The notes below the pieces were generated by a model. The model made no database searches, had not been told where the DNA came from, and saw only the letters and a program-made list of their open reading frames with translations. DNA of 64,000 nucleotides from Chromobacterium sp. ATCC 53434. GTDB taxonomy: Bacteria; Pseudomonadota; Gammaproteobacteria; Burkholderiales; Chromobacteriaceae. The position numbers were made by a program, and so were the translations under genes. Below are positions 9,001 to 16,658 of this stretch, piece by piece (positions within the stretch are counted from its first letter, which is position 1; every line of letters begins with the position of its first letter). The stretch spans positions 2,666,001 through 2,730,000 of the forward strand of contig NZ_CP025429.1 of assembly GCF_002848345.1 (NCBI RefSeq), written 5' to 3'.

Positions 9001-9912
9001 CAAGACCAGCTCGCGCGCGCTCGGCGGCGTATAGGCCGCGTCGCGCACGCTGACGTCGGCGCGCAAACTGCCGACGCTGCCGTCGGAAAACGACATCTCC
9101 AGCGTGCCGTCGCCCTCGCCGCTGCGCAGCACGCCCAGCTCCCGCATATAGCGCGACCAGATGTCGGCGCGCGCGCCGTTCAGCGCCACCCGCACCGAGC
9201 CGGACCACTGCTGCCAACGGTCGATGTCGTCTCCGCGCCAGCCGGCGTTCAATTCGAACCCCTTGCCCAGTGTGGCGGCCGGCAGGCCGGACAACTGCAG
9301 CCGGTGGCCAAGCAGGCTGCGCTCCAGCAGCAGCCGGCCCTGCTTCAGATCCAGCCGCGGCAGCCCCAACCGCTCGTCCTGCCAGCTGAGGCGGGCATCG
9401 CGGATGTCCAGCGACGGCTGGCGCAGCAGCCAGTTGCCCAGCGCGTTGTCGGCGCTCGGGCCGCCGGTCAGATCGAAGCCGTTCAGATAGATGGCGCCGT
9501 CGGCGGCGCGGCGCAGCTCCACCGCCGGCCCGCTGATCTGCACCGCCAGCCGCGGCTCCCAGGCCAGCAGCGAAGTCCAGGACGGCTGCACCGTCACCAT
9601 GCTCAGCGTCAGCGCCTGGCCGGACACCGGATTGGCGATGGAGACGCCGCTGAGCTCGAACTGCGGCGCCAGCCCCTCCCAGCGGCCGGACAGCCGGGCG
9701 ATGGTCGCGTGATGGCCGAGCGCGGCCGACAGGCTGGCCTCCAGCCGCGGGCGGTATTGATCGAGATTGGGCAGGACCCAGAAAGTGAAGGCCGCGAACG
9801 CGCCCGCCACCAACGCACAGGACAGCAGCAGCGAGGCGGCCAGCACCAGCAGGCTGCGCTTCAGCGTGCGCAGCACGCGGATATGGGAAAGCGGCGACGA
9901 GGGGTTTTTCAA
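6073..9912 (-). CDS. yhdP: YhdP family AsmA-like envelope protein (bridge-like phospholipid transporter)
   Basis: A very large protein of 1279 residues, the usual size for YhdP. An N-terminal membrane anchor spans about residues 18-42 (LLVLAASLLLSCALVAGAFA), followed by a periplasmic part rich in beta-strand repeats (DUF3971 and an AsmA-like C-terminus). E. coli YhdP, TamB and YdbH are partly redundant proteins that carry glycerophospholipids from the inner to the outer membrane. The C-terminal segment near 1190-1260 (SISGSVDLPRETQALKVHVVPHV, then NPVVGIATLAAQKVLQDPVG) is typical of the family. It starts close to the divergent glnE, and its stop overlaps the next gene. Confidence 0.93.
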   Translation of the reverse strand: MKNPSSPLSHIRVLRTLKRSLLVLAASLLLSCALVAGAFAAFTFWVLPNLDQYRPRLEASLSAALGHHATIARLSGRWEGLAPQFELSGVSIANPVSGQALTLSMVTVQPSWTSLLAWEPRLAVQISGPAVELRRAADGAIYLNGFDLTGGPSADNALGNWLLRQPSLDIRDARLSWQDERLGLPRLDLKQGRLLLERSLLGHRLQLSGLPAATLGKGFELNAGWRGDDIDRWQQWSGSVRVALNGARADIWSRYMRELGVLRSGEGDGTLEMSFSDGSVGSLRADVSVRDAAYTPPSARELVLPQLQGKLQLDRQSDGSYRILASDLTLASVNGLAFDKSSIKGEWRPSDQGGGELTLDNVDVGNLGPFIHALGVDANPLFARFSPSGALRDLTVGWKGPVEAPRSFKVKTRFLALGWQSFADLPGVSGVTGRIEFDEKGGRLQLDTGKAEVSYPALFALSLPFDRLAADVSWRQHGPQLDIDFKQLAFANADLSGRLNGSYHYAGTGAGKIDLTGAIDQVKAARVAAYLPHQVGERTAAWLRKSLLDGMLRNVTLWLKGDLDRFPFAGGQGGEFLVQADVEKAKLLYQPGWPTIDDIDARLSFRNEAMLVEARRAGTVGVPLRNVRVGIDQLGADTPWLKIDGDVDDKLDRMLAFTTKSPVDGWLGGFTGRIRAVGPAALKLHLEVPLAGDAATRVRGDLDFKRNALTLGALPLPRLDAVQGRLTFTERGVDSRGIALQAFGGPFRLAAHTGADKRMRFELGGEADAQTVVRQYLPVLAPLVSGRGRFDGQFAIRDGLESLQLDSNLKGVALDAPAPLGKAAGATMPLQLQLQPAPPRFGPSQRLEFGLGDALNGKLRLGEGGELQAGAIGLGRNAGEWPASGLALRAQQPRVNLDDWWPQLSRLDAGASAAAPPLTLELDTPELTAAGFTLHQVNAKLSNRSQSGLWSAQLRSREAGGELSYQQADGGPLLQANLQRLALNWPLRADSAGAQSSALKRQLPAMKVHIGDLSLQGRGLGQLDMTARRAGGVWQMEPLRLETPDGVLTGSMKVDDEGVGSVNSRFTLDVANAGKLLARFGQGDVFRNGEGRLSGQLSWPGGLGDLEAAKLSGSIALDFKNGRFAKVDPGVARLLGVLSLQSLPRRIRLDFTDVFSEGFAFDSLRGDASVRNGVFRSDRVEMKSPAAEVSISGSVDLPRETQALKVHVVPHVAESVALAAGAALLNPVVGIATLAAQKVLQDPVGKILSLDYSVSGSLKDPQVVRVNVGDPVKLKRKQP

Positions 9913-10013
9913 CTATGGCAAACCGTTACAATGGCGTTGTAGAAAAGCGCGGCGCGAAATCGGCCGCAGCCGCCCCCGGCGCGATGAGCCGCGCCAAGCC
10001 GTCCGGAGTCATT

Positions 10014-12698
10014 ATGCCAGCAAACACGAGCGCTGCCATTGCCCGCAGTTGCCAGTTTTCCCATTATCTGAGCCGGCTGCTCGCCGCGCGCCCCGAGGAG
10101 GGACAGCGGCTGGAGGCGCGGCTGGATTCGCCGTTCGGCCCGGAAGAGATGCGGGACTTCGCCGACTGGCCCGCCCTCGCCGCGCCCGAACAGCTGGCGC
10201 CGGCGCTGCGCCGGCTGCGCCAGGCGACGATGGCCCGCCTGATCTGCCGCGACCTGGCCGGCCTGGCGACGCTGGACGAGGTGGTGTCCACCATCAGCGC
10301 GCTGGCCGAATTCGCCGTGCGCCAGGCGCTGGCCAGCGCTTGCGCGTCGCTGCCGCAATACGGCCGGCCGCTAGGCGAGGACAGCGGCGAGGCCCAGCAG
10401 CTGATCGTCATCGGCATGGGCAAGCTCGGCGGCGGCGAGCTGAACGTCAGCTCCGACATCGACCTGATCTTCATCTACCCGGAAGGCGGAGAAACCGACG
10501 GCGCGCGCAAGATCAGCAACCACGAGTATTTCACCCAGGTCGGCAAGCGGCTGATCGCGCTGCTGAACGACATCACCGCCGACGGCCAGGTGTTCCGCGT
10601 CGACATGCGGCTGCGCCCCTACGGCGATTCCGGTCCGTTGGTGATGAGTTTCGCCGCGCTGGAGAACTATCTGTTGTCCCAGGGCCGCGAATGGGAACGC
10701 TACGCCTGGATCAAGGCCAAGGCCATCACCGGCGACGCCGACGGCCTGGAGCAGCTGGTGCGCCCCTTCGTCTATCGCAAGTATCTGGACTACAACGCCT
10801 ACGGCGCGATGCGCGAACTGCACGCGCAGATCCGCCGCGAGGTGGCGCGGCGCGACATGGCCGACAATATCAAGCTGGGCCCCGGCGGCATACGCGAAGC
10901 CGAATTCATCGCCCAGGTCTTCCAACTGATACGCGGCGGCCGCGACCGCACGCTGCAGCTGCGCGGCACCCGCGCCACGCTGGACAGGCTGGAGGCGCTG
11001 CGGCTGCTGGAGCCGGACGCGGTGCGCGAGTTGCAGGACGGCTACGCCTTCCTGCGCAATCTCGAACACCGGCTGCAATACCAGGACGATCAGCAGACGC
11101 AGACGCTGCCGGCCTCGCCCGAGGCCCGCGAGCAGATCGCCGCCAGCATGGGCTTCGCCGACTGGGCGGCGTTCGACGAGGCGCTGTCCTCGGTGCGGGC
11201 CAGGATCAGCCGCCACTTCGAGCAGGTCTTCCTGCTGCCCAGCGAGGACGGCCCCGGCCATCCGCTGGCCGAGTTGTGGCGCGACGTGGCCGAACAGAGC
11301 CCCGAAGAGAAGCTGACCGAGCTCGGCTACGCCGATCCGGCGGCCACCGCGCGCCAGCTGAAGGGCCTGGCGCAAGGCCAGCGCTATCTGCAAATGCCGC
11401 TGACCGGCCGCAAGAAGCTGGACGCGCTGATGCCGGCGCTGATCGAAGTGGCCGCCCGCTTCCCCAACGCCGGCGACACGCTGTCCCGCATCATAGGCCT
11501 GATGGAGGCCATCAGCCGCCGCGCCGCCTACCTGGCGCTGCTGACCGAATACCCGCAGACCTTGCAGCGGCTGGCCTCGCTGTACTCGTCCAGCGCCTGG
11601 GTGTCGGCCTATCTGAGCCGCCACCCGATACTGCTCGACGAATTGCTGGACGCGCGCGTGCTGTACGCCTCCCCGGACTGGCCGCAGCTGGCCGCCCAGC
11701 TGGAGGCCGAACTGAAGCAGGCCGGCGGCGACGTCGAGGCTCAGATGGACGCGCTGCGCCACTTCCAGCATGCCCAAACCTTCCGCCTGGTGGCGCAGGA
11801 CCTGGCCGGCATGTGGACGCTGGAGGCGCTGTCCGACGAATTGTCCCGGCTCGCCGACCTGGTGCTGGACGCGGTGGTCCGCCACGCCTGGCGCGACATC
11901 CCGGCGCGCCACCTCGACATCCCGCGCTTCGCCGTCATCGGCTACGGCAAGCTCGGCGGCAAGGAGCTGGGCTACGCCTCCGACCTCGACATCATCTTCC
12001 TCTACGACGACGACCATCCGGACGCGCCGGAACTGTACTCGCGGCTGGCGCGCAAGCTGTCCACCTGGCTGACCAGCGCCACCGCCGCCGGCGTGCTGTA
12101 CGACGTCGACCTCAGGCTGAGGCCGAACGGCGCCAGCGGCCTGTTGGTCAGCTCGATCGCCGCCTTCCGCCAGTACCAGGAGAAGCAGGCCTGGGCCTGG
12201 GAGCACCAGGCGCTGACCCGCGCCCGCTTCGTCGCCGGCGACGAGGCCGTCGGCGCCCAGTTCGAGGCGGAACGCCGCGACATCCTGACGCTGGCGCGCG
12301 ACCCGGCCGCGCTGCGCGGCGACGTGCTGGCGATGCGGCAGCGGATGCTGGACAGCCACCCGGCCCGAGACGACGACGTCAAGAACGCCCGCGGCGGCAT
12401 CATAGACATCGAGTTCATCGTCCAGTACCTGATCCTCGCCCACGCCAGGGCGCTGCCGGCGCTGACCGGCAACACCGGCAATATCGCGCTGCTGGCGGTG
12501 GCCGCCGACGCCGGCCTGATAGACCGCCAGCTGGCCGACGACGCCCGCGCCGCCTACCGGCAATATCGCCGGCTGCAGCACGCCGCCCGCCTGAACGAGC
12601 GCGTGGCGGTTGAGGTGGACGAGGCGCTGCGGGCCGCCTATCGCCGCGGCCGGCAGCTCTGGCAACAGGTTTTCGAGCAAGCGCTCGATTTTTCCTGA
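10014..12698 (+). CDS. glnE: Bifunctional glutamine synthetase adenylyltransferase/deadenylylase
   Basis: An 894-residue enzyme that adenylylates and deadenylylates glutamine synthetase in response to PII protein and glutamine. Two nucleotidyltransferase domains each show G-x-G-K-L-G-x-x-E-L-x-x-x-S-D-x-D-L: the removase half near residues 133-150 ([18 protein letters not shown]) and the transferase half near 642-660 ([19 protein letters not shown]). The start at 10014 ([12 protein letters not shown]) is chosen because GGAG precedes it by 5 bases; an upstream in-frame ATG at 9915 would add 33 unlikely residues overlapping the divergent yhdP region. The length suits a betaproteobacterial GlnE (E. 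coli 946). Confidence 0.95.
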   Translation: MPANTSAAIARSCQFSHYLSRLLAARPEEGQRLEARLDSPFGPEEMRDFADWPALAAPEQLAPALRRLRQATMARLICRDLAGLATLDEVVSTISALAEFAVRQALASACASLPQYGRPLGEDSGEAQQLIVIGMGKLGGGELNVSSDIDLIFIYPEGGETDGARKISNHEYFTQVGKRLIALLNDITADGQVFRVDMRLRPYGDSGPLVMSFAALENYLLSQGREWERYAWIKAKAITGDADGLEQLVRPFVYRKYLDYNAYGAMRELHAQIRREVARRDMADNIKLGPGGIREAEFIAQVFQLIRGGRDRTLQLRGTRATLDRLEALRLLEPDAVRELQDGYAFLRNLEHRLQYQDDQQTQTLPASPEAREQIAASMGFADWAAFDEALSSVRARISRHFEQVFLLPSEDGPGHPLAELWRDVAEQSPEEKLTELGYADPAATARQLKGLAQGQRYLQMPLTGRKKLDALMPALIEVAARFPNAGDTLSRIIGLMEAISRRAAYLALLTEYPQTLQRLASLYSSSAWVSAYLSRHPILLDELLDARVLYASPDWPQLAAQLEAELKQAGGDVEAQMDALRHFQHAQTFRLVAQDLAGMWTLEALSDELSRLADLVLDAVVRHAWRDIPARHLDIPRFAVIGYGKLGGKELGYASDLDIIFLYDDDHPDAPELYSRLARKLSTWLTSATAAGVLYDVDLRLRPNGASGLLVSSIAAFRQYQEKQAWAWEHQALTRARFVAGDEAVGAQFEAERRDILTLARDPAALRGDVLAMRQRMLDSHPARDDDVKNARGGIIDIEFIVQYLILAHARALPALTGNTGNIALLAVAADAGLIDRQLADDARAAYRQYRRLQHAARLNERVAVEVDEALRAAYRRGRQLWQQVFEQALDFS

Positions 12699-12705
12699 TG
12701 CCGGG

Positions 12706-12770
12706 TTCACAAGCCCGCTCGCGGCGGTATACACTGGCCCATCAACAGCGGCGGCGCACACGCCGCCGCT
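12706..12770 (+). promoter_or_regulatory. Probable ilvE promoter followed by a perfect 10-bp hairpin
   Basis: TTCACA (12706-12711) is separated by 16 bases from TATACA (12728-12733), a good sigma-70 promoter. A transcript starting near 12740 would begin almost immediately with a perfect 10-bp stem, AGCGGCGGCG-caca-CGCCGCCGCT (12747-12770), 50 bases before the ilvE start codon. The hairpin lacks a U-run, so it is not a simple terminator; it may protect the 5' end or regulate. Confidence 0.55.
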
Positions 12771-12819
12771 AGAAGCGGGCACAAGTCCGAACAAGGCAAA
12801 TAAACAGGAGAAGACCGAG

Positions 12820-13743
12820 ATGTCGATGGCTGATCGTGACGGATATATCTGGTTTGACGGCAAGCTGGTGGAATGGCGCGACGCCACCACCCACGTCCTC
12901 ACCCACACCCTGCACTACGGCATGGGCGTGTTCGAGGGCGTGCGTGCCTACGAAACCGCCCGGGGTCCGGCCATTTTCCGCCTGCAGGACCATACCGAGC
13001 GCCTGTTCCGCTCCGCCAAGATCCTGGGCATGGCGCTCCCGTTCACGCCGGAACAGATCAGCCAGGCCCACCTCGACGTAGTCAAGGCCAACGGCCTGAA
13101 GTCCTGCTATTTCCGCCCGATGGCCTTCTACGGCTCCGGCAAGCTGGGCGTGGCCCCCAAGCGGGACGACGTGCAGGTGATCGTCGCCGCCTGGCCGTGG
13201 GGCGCCTATCTCGGCGACGAAGGCCTGGAAAAGGGCATCCGCGTCAAGACCAGCTCCTTCACCCGCCACCACGTCAACATCACGATGTGCAAGGCGAAGG
13301 CCAACGGCAACTACATGAACTCCATCCTGGCCAATAACGAGGCCACCGCCGACGGCTACGACGAGGCGCTGCTGCTGGACGTCGACGGCTTCGTCGCCGA
13401 AGGCTCCGGCGAAAACATCTTCATCGTTCGCAAGGGCAAGCTATATACTCCGGACCTGACCAGCGCGCTGGAAGGCATCACCCGCGACACCGTGGTGCAG
13501 ATCGCCAAGGAAATGGGGCTGGAACTGATCGAGAAGCGCATCACCCGCGACGAGGTATACAGCGCCGACGAGGCTTTCTTCACCGGCACCGCGGCCGAAG
13601 TGACTCCGATCCGCGAACTGGACCGCCGCCCGATAGGCGCCGGCGGCCGCGGCCCGATCACGGCCGAGATCCAGCAGCGTTACTTCAGCATCGTCAAAGG
13701 CCAGGACGCCGAACACCAGCACTGGCTCACTTACGTAAAATAA
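12820..13743 (+). CDS. ilvE: Branched-chain amino acid aminotransferase
   Basis: A 307-residue class IV PLP aminotransferase catalysing the last step of Leu/Ile/Val synthesis and the first step of their breakdown. Landmarks are the N-terminal [28 protein letters not shown], the PLP lysine at about 160 in [12 protein letters not shown], and [15 protein letters not shown] with EVTPIREL near the C-terminus. An AGGAG lies 9 bases before ATG 12820; a second ATG two codons later is possible. Length matches E. coli IlvE (309). Its own promoter lies in the glnE gap. Confidence 0.96.
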   Translation: MSMADRDGYIWFDGKLVEWRDATTHVLTHTLHYGMGVFEGVRAYETARGPAIFRLQDHTERLFRSAKILGMALPFTPEQISQAHLDVVKANGLKSCYFRPMAFYGSGKLGVAPKRDDVQVIVAAWPWGAYLGDEGLEKGIRVKTSSFTRHHVNITMCKAKANGNYMNSILANNEATADGYDEALLLDVDGFVAEGSGENIFIVRKGKLYTPDLTSALEGITRDTVVQIAKEMGLELIEKRITRDEVYSADEAFFTGTAAEVTPIRELDRRPIGAGGRGPITAEIQQRYFSIVKGQDAEHQHWLTYVK

Positions 13744-13763
13744 GCGGTAGAATCCGCGACTCG

Positions 13764-13800
13764 CGCCAGCAGCGCACGGCCCACCGCCGTCCTGCTGGCG
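13764..13800 (+). terminator. Long GC-rich hairpin after ilvE (possible terminator)
   Basis: Outer arms CGCCAGCAG (13764-13772) and CTGCTGGCG (13792-13800) pair perfectly, and inside them ACGGC pairs with GCCGT. The following bases are only weakly T-rich (GCGTCTTTGT), so it may attenuate rather than stop transcription into the zinc-finger gene. Confidence 0.45.
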
Positions 13801-13842
13801 GCGTCTTTGTCGGAGACCCGCTTGCCGCAACAAGGAACGACC

Positions 13843-14043
13843 ATGGCAGAACTGAAAGAAAACACCGAACGCTATATCGAAGTCACCCAGCACGACTTGC
13901 CGCTGCACTGCCCGATGCCGGACATGAAGGCGTGGAACTCCCACCCGCGCGTCTTCCTGCCGGTGCACAAGACCGGCGAGGCGCTCTGTCCGTACTGCGG
14001 CACCCAGTACAAGCTGGTCGGTCCGGTCGGCCATCACCACTGA
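13843..14043 (+). CDS. Zinc-finger CHCC-type protein
   Basis: A 66-residue protein of the zf-CHCC family, related to the C-terminus of mitochondrial complex I subunit NDUFS6. The Cys-His-Cys-Cys metal site is visible: LHCPMP, NSHPRVFLP, then LCPYCGTQY. An AAGGA lies 5 bases before ATG 13843 (MAELKEN); an in-frame ATG at 13807 has no such site. It commonly sits next to ilvE and waaF in betaproteobacteria. A role in metal or Fe-S protein maturation is inference. Confidence 0.88.
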   Translation: MAELKENTERYIEVTQHDLPLHCPMPDMKAWNSHPRVFLPVHKTGEALCPYCGTQYKLVGPVGHHH

Positions 14044-14070
14044 GGCTTTCAGTTCGCGCCGTCGGCAAAG

Positions 14071-14096
14071 GGTGTGGCGCGAGCCGCACCTTTTTT
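14071..14096 (+). terminator. Intrinsic terminator after the CHCC gene
   Basis: An 8-bp stem GGTGTGGC-gcga-GCCGCACC (one U-G pair) is followed by TTTTTT. Confidence 0.85.
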
Positions 14097-14108
14097 GCTT
14101 GCCGCCGC

Positions 14109-14145
14109 CAAGCGCAAGCCGGTTGCCCCAGCCGGCTTGCGCTTG
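14109..14145. repeat. Perfect 14-bp inverted repeat just upstream of waaF
   Basis: CAAGCGCAAGCCGG (14109-14122) and its exact complement CCGGCTTGCGCTTG (14132-14145) flank a 9-base loop, ending 17 bases before the waaF start. No U-run follows. In mRNA it would form a very stable hairpin right before the ribosome binding region; in DNA it could be an operator. Whether it recurs in the genome cannot be told here. Confidence 0.6.
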
Positions 14146-14162
14146 ACACCGGAAACACCCGA

Positions 14163-15200
14163 ATGAAGAAGAAGATCCTGGTCATCGGCCCATCCTGGGT
14201 CGGTGACAGCGTAATGGCCCAGCCGCTGTATCGCCGCCTGCACCAACTCCACCCCGAGCTGGAGTTGCACGTGTTCGCGCCGGCCTGGACCCTGCCGCTG
14301 TTGGCGCGGATGCCGGAAGTGGCCCGATCGCACCTGAATCCGTTCGGCCACGGCGCGCTGCGTCTGGTCGAGCGCTGGAAAGTGGCGCGCCAGCTGGCGA
14401 AGGAAGGTTTCGACCAGGTGGTCGTGCTGCCCAACTCGCTGAAATCGGCGCTGATCCCGCTGTTCGCCGGCATACCGCTGCGCACCGGCTTTCTCGGCGA
14501 ATCCCGTTACGGCCTGCTGAACGACGCCCGCGAACTGGACGAACAGGAATTGCCGATGATGGTGGAGCGTTTCTGCGCGCTGGCCGAACCGCGCAAGGAC
14601 CCGCTGCCGCGCCCCATCCCCAATCCGCGCCTCAGCGCCGACCCCGCCGCCCAGCGCCAGACCGCCGGCCGGCTGGGGCTGGATCTGTCGCGCCCCGTCG
14701 TCGCCTTCTGTCCCGGCGCCGAATACGGTCCGGCCAAGCGCTGGCCGGCCCGCCATTTCGCCGAGCTGGCGCGCCGCTTCGACGCCGCCGGCTACGCGGT
14801 CTGGCTGTTCGGCTCCGGCAAGGACAAGGAAATCGGCGACGAGATCGCCCGGCTGGCCGACGGCAGCGCCGTCAATCTGTGCGGCGCCACCGGCCTGGAC
14901 GAGGCGATAGACCTGATCGGGCTGTGCGCGCTGGCCGTATGCAACGACTCCGGCCTGATGCACGTGGCCGCCGCGCTGGACAAGCCGCTGGTAGCGCTGT
15001 ACGGCTCGTCCAGCCCGGACTTCACGCCGCCGCTGTCGGAGCGCGCGGCCATCGTGTCGCTGAACCTGGACTGCAGTCCCTGTTTCGAGCGCCTCTGCCC
15101 CTACGGCCACACCGACTGCCTGGAAAAAATGCAGCCGGACATGGCATGGCAGGCGGCGCAAAACCTGCTTCCCCCGTCACCCGACCTCAGCCAGGATTGA
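14163..15200 (+). CDS. waaF: ADP-heptose--LPS heptosyltransferase II
   Basis: A 345-residue GT9 glycosyltransferase adding the second heptose to the LPS inner core on the cytoplasmic face of the inner membrane. Visible features: the N-terminal KILVIGPSWVGDSVMAQPLYR, VVVLPNSLKSALIP (about 83-96), RTGFLGESRYGLLND, FCPGAEYGPAKRWP, and CNDSGLMHVAAALDKPLVALYGSS with the ADP-heptose-binding Asp/His. The terminal cysteine-rich CSPCFERLCPYGHTDCL is typical of WaaF. The TetR gene starts one base after its stop, so the two are likely co-transcribed. Confidence 0.96.
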   Translation: MKKKILVIGPSWVGDSVMAQPLYRRLHQLHPELELHVFAPAWTLPLLARMPEVARSHLNPFGHGALRLVERWKVARQLAKEGFDQVVVLPNSLKSALIPLFAGIPLRTGFLGESRYGLLNDARELDEQELPMMVERFCALAEPRKDPLPRPIPNPRLSADPAAQRQTAGRLGLDLSRPVVAFCPGAEYGPAKRWPARHFAELARRFDAAGYAVWLFGSGKDKEIGDEIARLADGSAVNLCGATGLDEAIDLIGLCALAVCNDSGLMHVAAALDKPLVALYGSSSPDFTPPLSERAAIVSLNLDCSPCFERLCPYGHTDCLEKMQPDMAWQAAQNLLPPSPDLSQD

Positions 15201-15201
15201 A

Positions 15202-15831
15202 ATGAGCGCAGCGGAAACCACCCGGCCCCCCGAAGAAAACAGCCGCCGCATGGAATTGGTGCGCGCCGCCGCCGTGCTGTTCCGCGACCAGGGCTACGAG
15301 CGCACGACCGTGCGCGATCTGGGCAGCGCCGTCGGCATGCAGTCGGGCAGCCTGTTCTACCATTTCCGCACCAAGGAGGAGATTCTGGTGGCGGTGATGG
15401 CGCTGGGCATCACCAGCACCACCGAGCAGCTGGCCGCCGCGCTGGCCGCGGCCGATGGCCTGGCCGACAAGCTGGCCGCGCTGTTCCGCGTCCACCTGCA
15501 TTCGCTGCTAGGCGACAATCAGGCGGCGCTGGAAGTGATGCTGTACGAATGGCGCAGCGTGTCGGAAGACGCCAAGCCGGGGCTGGTGGTGCTGCGCGAC
15601 CGCTACGAGGCGTTGTGGCAGCAGGTGCTGGACCAGGCCGCCGCCGCCGGACTGGTCAAGCGCGACACCCGCCTGCTGCGCCGCACGCTGCTGGGCAGCC
15701 TGCACTGGACCGTGCAATGGTACCGCCGCGACGGCGAGCTCGACGTTGATGCACTGGCGCAACACATGCTGCAGCTGGTCCTGCTCGAACAGCCAGGAAA
15801 AACTTGGACAGAAAACGAAAAAATAGTCTAA
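15202..15831 (+). CDS. TetR/AcrR family transcriptional regulator
   Basis: A 209-residue repressor-type protein. The DNA-binding domain spans about residues 15-65: AAAVLFRDQGYERTTVRDLG then the recognition helix GMQSGSLFYHFRTKEEIL. The rest is the helical ligand-binding domain with a C-terminal TetR_C-like segment. It begins one base after the waaF stop, in the same transcriptional unit. Fatty-acid or acyl-CoA ligands are typical of this GSLFYHFRTK branch, but the target is unknown. Confidence 0.9.
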   Translation: MSAAETTRPPEENSRRMELVRAAAVLFRDQGYERTTVRDLGSAVGMQSGSLFYHFRTKEEILVAVMALGITSTTEQLAAALAAADGLADKLAALFRVHLHSLLGDNQAALEVMLYEWRSVSEDAKPGLVVLRDRYEALWQQVLDQAAAAGLVKRDTRLLRRTLLGSLHWTVQWYRRDGELDVDALAQHMLQLVLLEQPGKTWTENEKIV

Positions 15832-15864
15832 TATCAGCGATATAGGAACATTGGGACTGTAGCA

Positions 15865-16575
15865 ATGGCAAACATCGCCAGCGTAGGCAACGCTACGACG
15901 CAACCGCTCTATGCCGCGCTCAACACGCGGCAGGTGCAGTCGTCGCTGGACAATGCCCAGCCCGCCGTCCAGCAAGCCACCTCACAGCCGCAAACGCAGG
16001 CCGCGGTCCGGCAGAATCCGGATTCCGCCCGTGTCGAGCAGCAGCTGCAACAGCAATTGACCAGCAGCCAGAGCCAGCAGGCTCAGCAGCAGCAGGCCGT
16101 CGCCGCCCAGCAGCAGCAGACGCAACAGACACAGGCGGCCGCCCCGCAGCAAGCGCCGGCCATCGTCAACAATTCCGCCGCGGTGCTAGCAACCGGTCCG
16201 CAACCGTCGGCAGCCGCGGCCGTGGCGCCGGCCGTCAACGGCAACGCCGCGCCGGCTCAGACCGGCAATGGCAATGCCGGCAACGCCGCCAACAATGTGA
16301 CGGCCCAGGCCGCGAACGCGCCGCAAGCGGCGCAGACGACGGCCAACCAGGCTTCCCAGTCGTCGAATAACGGCAGCCAGCAGCAGCTGAATACGCCGTC
16401 GCAGCCGGCCACGCCGGCCCAGAGCGCCACCGCGCCGGCCACCCAGGCGACGCAGGGCGTAGAGCAGGCGCAGCGCCGCAACCGCGGCGGCCAATTGGCG
16501 GTATCGCAATACCAGGCCAACCAGTCGCTGCTGCAACCGAGCGTGTCCAGCACCAATCTGTCCACCACCGCCTGA
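15865..16575 (+). CDS. Q/N/A/S/T-rich low-complexity protein of unknown function
   Basis: I do not recognise this 236-residue protein. It is almost entirely Gln, Ala, Asn, Ser, Thr and Pro, with no Cys or Trp, few charges and no signal peptide or membrane segment. Poly-Gln runs lie at residues 58-85 (EQQLQQQLTSS, QQAQQQQ, QQQQTQQTQ). Asn/Gly/Ala-rich sequence fills about 120-180. The most normal-looking parts are the N-terminus (MANIASVGNATTQPLYAAL) and the C-terminus (RRNRGGQLAVSQYQANQSLL), probably the conserved ends. Coding is supported by the intact 711-base frame and the strong terminator following it. It should be intrinsically disordered, possibly prion-like. A surface, secretion-substrate or motility role would be guesswork. 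Confidence 0.7.
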   Translation: MANIASVGNATTQPLYAALNTRQVQSSLDNAQPAVQQATSQPQTQAAVRQNPDSARVEQQLQQQLTSSQSQQAQQQQAVAAQQQQTQQTQAAAPQQAPAIVNNSAAVLATGPQPSAAAAVAPAVNGNAAPAQTGNGNAGNAANNVTAQAANAPQAAQTTANQASQSSNNGSQQQLNTPSQPATPAQSATAPATQATQGVEQAQRRNRGGQLAVSQYQANQSLLQPSVSSTNLSTTA

Positions 16576-16599
16576 GACGCGGCCGCGACGCCATCATCG

Positions 16600-16626
16600 A
16601 ACCCCGCCCGAGGCGGGGTTTCGCTT
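16600..16626. terminator. Intrinsic terminator between convergent genes
   Basis: A perfect 9-bp stem AACCCCGCC-cga-GGCGGGGTT is followed by TCGCTTTT on the plus strand. On the minus strand the flank is weaker. It ends the Q/N-rich gene and possibly the convergent helicase gene as well. Confidence 0.85.
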
Positions 16627-16658
16627 TTCTAACGACCGCCTCGCGGCGGCCGGCTCCG

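Noticed and set aside
6202..9942. Very long open frame on the plus strand opposite yhdP
   Set aside because: It is a GC-rich antisense shadow rich in Gln, Arg, His and Ala with no family motifs; the minus-strand protein has a membrane anchor and conserved YhdP features.
10371..12908. Long minus-strand open frame across glnE
   Set aside because: Antisense shadow of glnE; the plus strand has both nucleotidyltransferase motifs.
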